Shown piece by piece: positions 60,901 through 64,000 of a stretch of 64,000 nt of DNA (position 1 is the first letter of the stretch; every line of letters begins with the position of its first letter). The notes beneath the pieces were generated by a model. The model did not search any database, was not told the origin of the DNA, and was given only the letters and a program-made list of their open reading frames with translations. Origin of the DNA: Urophycis tenuis (taxonomy: Eukaryota; Chordata; Actinopteri; Gadiformes; Phycidae); contig JAXIVH010000038.1 of assembly GCA_036785325.1 (NCBI GenBank), positions 513,501 to 577,500 on the forward strand, in the 5' to 3' direction. Made by a program: the position numbers and the translations under genes.

Positions 60901-62840
60901 TTTCCCTGCTTATAATGAGCCCATCCACGAGCAATTTGGTTGATCACAGACTAAACTGGGTCAGGTTGACTGAAGTCTACCCAGCAGCTAAAAACATACC
61001 TTCAACGTTTCAATTAACATCAATCTTTCCTTACAGAACACAAATTAATTAGCTTAGTATTTCAACGACCCATGAGTCGATATAGTCTTGCCATACGCCG
61101 TTGGAAAGCTTAGATTTCCCCGCTTAAAATGAGCCCATCCGCGAGCAGTCTGGTTGATCACAGACTAAACTGCGTCAGGTTGACTGAAGTCTACCCAGCA
61201 GCTAAAAACATACCTTCAACGTTTCAATTAACATCAATCTTTCCTTACAGAACACAAATTAATTAGCTTAGTATTTCAACGACCCTTTGGTGAATATAGT
61301 CTTGCCATACGCCGTTGGAAAGCTTAGATTTCCCCGCTTATAATGAGCCCATCCCCGAGCAATTTGGTTGCTCACAGACTAAACTGCGTCAGGTTGACTG
61401 AAGTCTACCCAGCAGCTAAAAACATACCTTCAACGTTTCAATTAACATCAATCTTTCCTTACAGAACACAAATTAATTAGCTTAGTATTTCAACGACCCA
61501 TGAGTCAATATAGTCTTGCCATACGCCGTTGGAAAGCTTAGATTTCCCCGCTTAAAATGAGCCCATCCGCGAGCAGTCTGGTTGATCACAGACTAAACTG
61601 CGTCAGGTTGAATGAAGTCTACCCAGCAGCCAAAAACATACCTTTAACGTTTCAATTAACATCAATCTTTCCTTACAGAACACAAATTAATTAGCTTAGT
61701 ATTTCAACGGCCCTTTGGTGAATATAGTCTTACCATACGCCGTTGAAAAGCTTAGATTTCCCTGCTTAAAATGAGCCTATCCGCCAGCAGTCTGGTTGAT
61801 CACAGACAAAACTGTGTCAGGTTGAGTGAAGTCTACCCAGCAGCTAAAAACATACCTTCAACGTTTCAATTAACATCAATCTTTCCTTACAGAACACAAA
61901 TTAATTATCTTAGTATTTCAACGACCCATGAGTCAATATAGTCTTGCCATACGCCGTTGGAAAGCTTAGATTTCCCCGCTTAAAATGAGCCCATCCGCGA
62001 GCAGTCTGGTTGATCACAGACTAAACTGCGTCAGGTTGACTGAAGTCTACCCAGCAGCTAAAAACATACCTTCAACGTTTCAATTAACATCAATCTTTCC
62101 TTACAGAACACAAATTAATTAGCTTAGTATTTCAACGACCCTTTGGTGAATATAGTCTTGCCATACGCCGTTGGAAAGCTTAGATTTCCCCGCTTAAAAT
62201 GAGCCCATCCACGAGCAGTCTGGTTGATCACAGACTAAACTGTGTCAGGTTGAGTGAAGTCTACCCAGCAGCTAAAAACATACCTTCAACGTTTCAATTA
62301 ACATCAATCTTTCCTTACAGAACACAAATTAATTATCTTAGTATTTCAACGACCCATGAGTCAATATTGTCTTGCCATACGCCGTTGGAAAGCTTAGATT
62401 TCCCCGCTTAAAATGAGCCCATCCCCAAGCAATTTGGTTGCTCAGAGACAAAACTGTGTCAGGTTGACTGAAGTCTACCCAGCAGCTAAAAACACACCTT
62501 CAACGTTTCAATTAACATCAATCTTTCCTTACAGATCACAAATTAATTAGCTTAGTATTTCAACGACCAATGAGTCAATATAGTCTTGCCATACGCCGTT
62601 GGAAAGCTTAGATTTCCCCGCTTAAAATGAGCCCATCCGCGAGCAGTCTGCTTGCTCACAGACAAAACTGCATCAGGTTGACTGAAGTCTACCCAGCAGC
62701 TAAAAACATACCTTCAACGTTTCAATTAAGATCAATCTTTCAATAAAGAACAGAAATTAATTAGCTTAGTATTTCAACGACCCATGACTCAATATAATCT
62801 TGCCATACGCCGTTGGGAACCTTAGATTTCCCCGCTTAAA
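57919..62840. repeat. 214-bp satellite, 23 plain monomers
   Basis: Exactly 23 x 214 bp, the longest cassette-free run. It contains two tandem copies of a nine-monomer (1,926-bp) higher-order unit, about 58.03-59.95 and 59.95-61.75 kb, marked by GAACACTAATTAATT, CCCACGAGC-type and CAGCCAAAAACATACC variants. Ends with gamma (62627-62840). Confidence 0.95.
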
Positions 62841-63175
62841 ATGAGCCCATCCCCGAGCAATTTGGTTGCTCAAAGACAAAACTGCGTCAGGTTGACTGAA
62901 GTCTACCCAGCAGCTAAAAACATACCTTCAACTTTTCAATTCACGCGTTTTTTTTGTAATACGTGTAGCTATGATAAAGGACACATGTTTTGGCCTGTTT
63001 TATTATTCATAGTTGGCTTAACAGTAATAGAATATTATTATATGCTATAAGTGACCAGACGTCCGAGATCAAAACTGGGAGCATAATCCCCGAGAAGGGG
63101 GAAAAAAAGGGTCAGCTATGTTTAAGTATATATATATATGTGTGTATATATAAGTGTGTGTGTGTGTATATATGC

Positions 63176-63216
<41 letters not shown>

Positions 63217-64000
63217 AATCACTTACTTGGAACGGCATGATCCCACATCGCTGTGAAGGGATGGCGTTAACCAGGTGGGCGTGCAACCCCTCGAGAGAGT
63301 TGCTGCCTCGCCGGCACTTGTACTTGTTCAGCCGGATGCAGTTCTTCACAACCACCTTCACAGAGACATACAGCTGTATGCCAGGGGGGTCATGTAACAC
63401 ACAACCTATTGCAAGGTCCTCATTTATGCTGGTGTCATTTTGAAATGTTACCATATACAAGTTTGAATGGTTTTGACACACGATGACTGCAGAGACAGCT
63501 GCAGGATGGCCCACGAAGCAGGACGGAGGGGGCCTGTGGCTGTGCGGGGAGGACCAGCGGTATGGGTGCTGCCGACACAGGGGGCGGGCGGGCCACAGGC
63601 TGACGCAGCAGGAGGCCTCGGCTGGAGGCGGGTGGGCGCAGGAGGCTTCGGCCGGGTGGAGGACGACAACGCAGTGGGCTGAACGGGCCGGTTGGTGGGA
63701 GTCACAGGCTCTGGCTCATCAACAAATAACCTGGAAATATAAAATACACACGTGATCAGTATTGATATTGATATCTTTTATAAGAACACTGTTCATACCG
63801 TTTACACTTTTTATACAACTGTTTATACAATGTCCATACTGTTTATTTATTAATGTTTATCACTGAAAAATAAAGGTGACTTGGTATGACTTGTGTGCTA
63901 TTTTCTTTCCACAGCCAACAGAACACACATGAATCAGCTTATTATTTCGACGACCCATGGGCAAATATAGTCATGCCATACGTCGTTGGAAAGCTTAGAT
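62841..64000. repeat. Cassette-bearing satellite monomer 16 (runs off window)
   Basis: TA/GT tract of 87 bp (63127-63213). The window ends in the host monomer's second half (AAGCTTAGAT), so it is cut by about 25 bp. Confidence 0.95.
63227..63730 (-). pseudogene. Transposase-like exon remnant, copy 16 (frame open)
   Basis: The frame is open to the donor (99 codons at 63215-63514). It has His-Asp before DPPG and Cys-Gly-Ile-Met near the donor. A recombinant pattern: the 5' half matches the stop-bearing copies (GGCTGACGCAG) while the conserved block is intact. Confidence 0.6.

Overview
The window is eukaryotic repeat-rich heterochromatin, most likely from a teleost fish. No intact host gene is visible. 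The fish assignment rests on a 5'-truncated Rex1/CR1-L2-like non-LTR retrotransposon with a (TGTC)n tail, long GT/TA microsatellites, degenerate TTAGGG-like hexamer blocks of a kind common in fish, and a transposase-like exon that I recall mainly from fish genomes. It is an inference; no species can be named.

Layout: (A-left) 1-37059 is a 214-bp tandem satellite. (B) 37060-52660 is a tandem array of a different ~2.77-kb unit. (A-right) 52661-64000 is the 214-bp satellite again, in the same orientation. The satellite runs off both ends of the window. I count about 136 plain monomers and 16 enlarged ones. Each enlarged monomer is split by a cassette of about 0.87 kb plus a variable TA/GT tract. 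Runs of plain monomers between cassettes are exact multiples of 214 bp (13, 8, 10, 8, 10, 8, 8, 2, 12, 16 plus a LINE, 7, then 3, 3, 23). Without the microsatellite, 13 of the 15 complete cassette monomers are exactly 1,086 bp.

Each cassette carries, on the minus strand, a 504-bp exon-like segment between a splice acceptor (TTTTATATTTCCAG) and a consensus donor (CAA|GTAAGT). Its 3' half encodes a conserved-looking DPPG ... RGSNSLEGLHAHL block that I recognise as part of a transposase-like protein family. Six copies keep the frame, nine share a CGA-to-TGA stop and one has a 1-bp deletion. Because every cassette sits at the same monomer position with the same flanking monomer variants, the cassettes look amplified as part of higher-order repeats, not by repeated transposition.

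The B array has five units plus an 83-bp partial sixth. Each unit holds a GC-rich block with ~55-bp sub-repeats, ~0.9 kb of degenerate TTAGGG-like hexamers (G-rich strand always +), and AT-rich sequence with duplicated CAGCTGGAGTG sub-repeats. Unit 2 has lost ~0.7 kb. Unit 5 carries two LINE insertions: a 515-bp minus-strand 3' fragment and a 1.84-kb plus-strand element with an open reverse-transcriptase frame. The 3' end of the latter LINE family also occurs inside the 214-bp satellite at 31.2 kb. The B array is bounded by a 14-bp direct repeat of satellite sequence, as if inserted into a pre-existing satellite.

Nothing here forms an operon or pathway. The interest lies in satellite architecture, the capture of a transposase exon with its splice sites, and the record of duplication, conversion and insertion.
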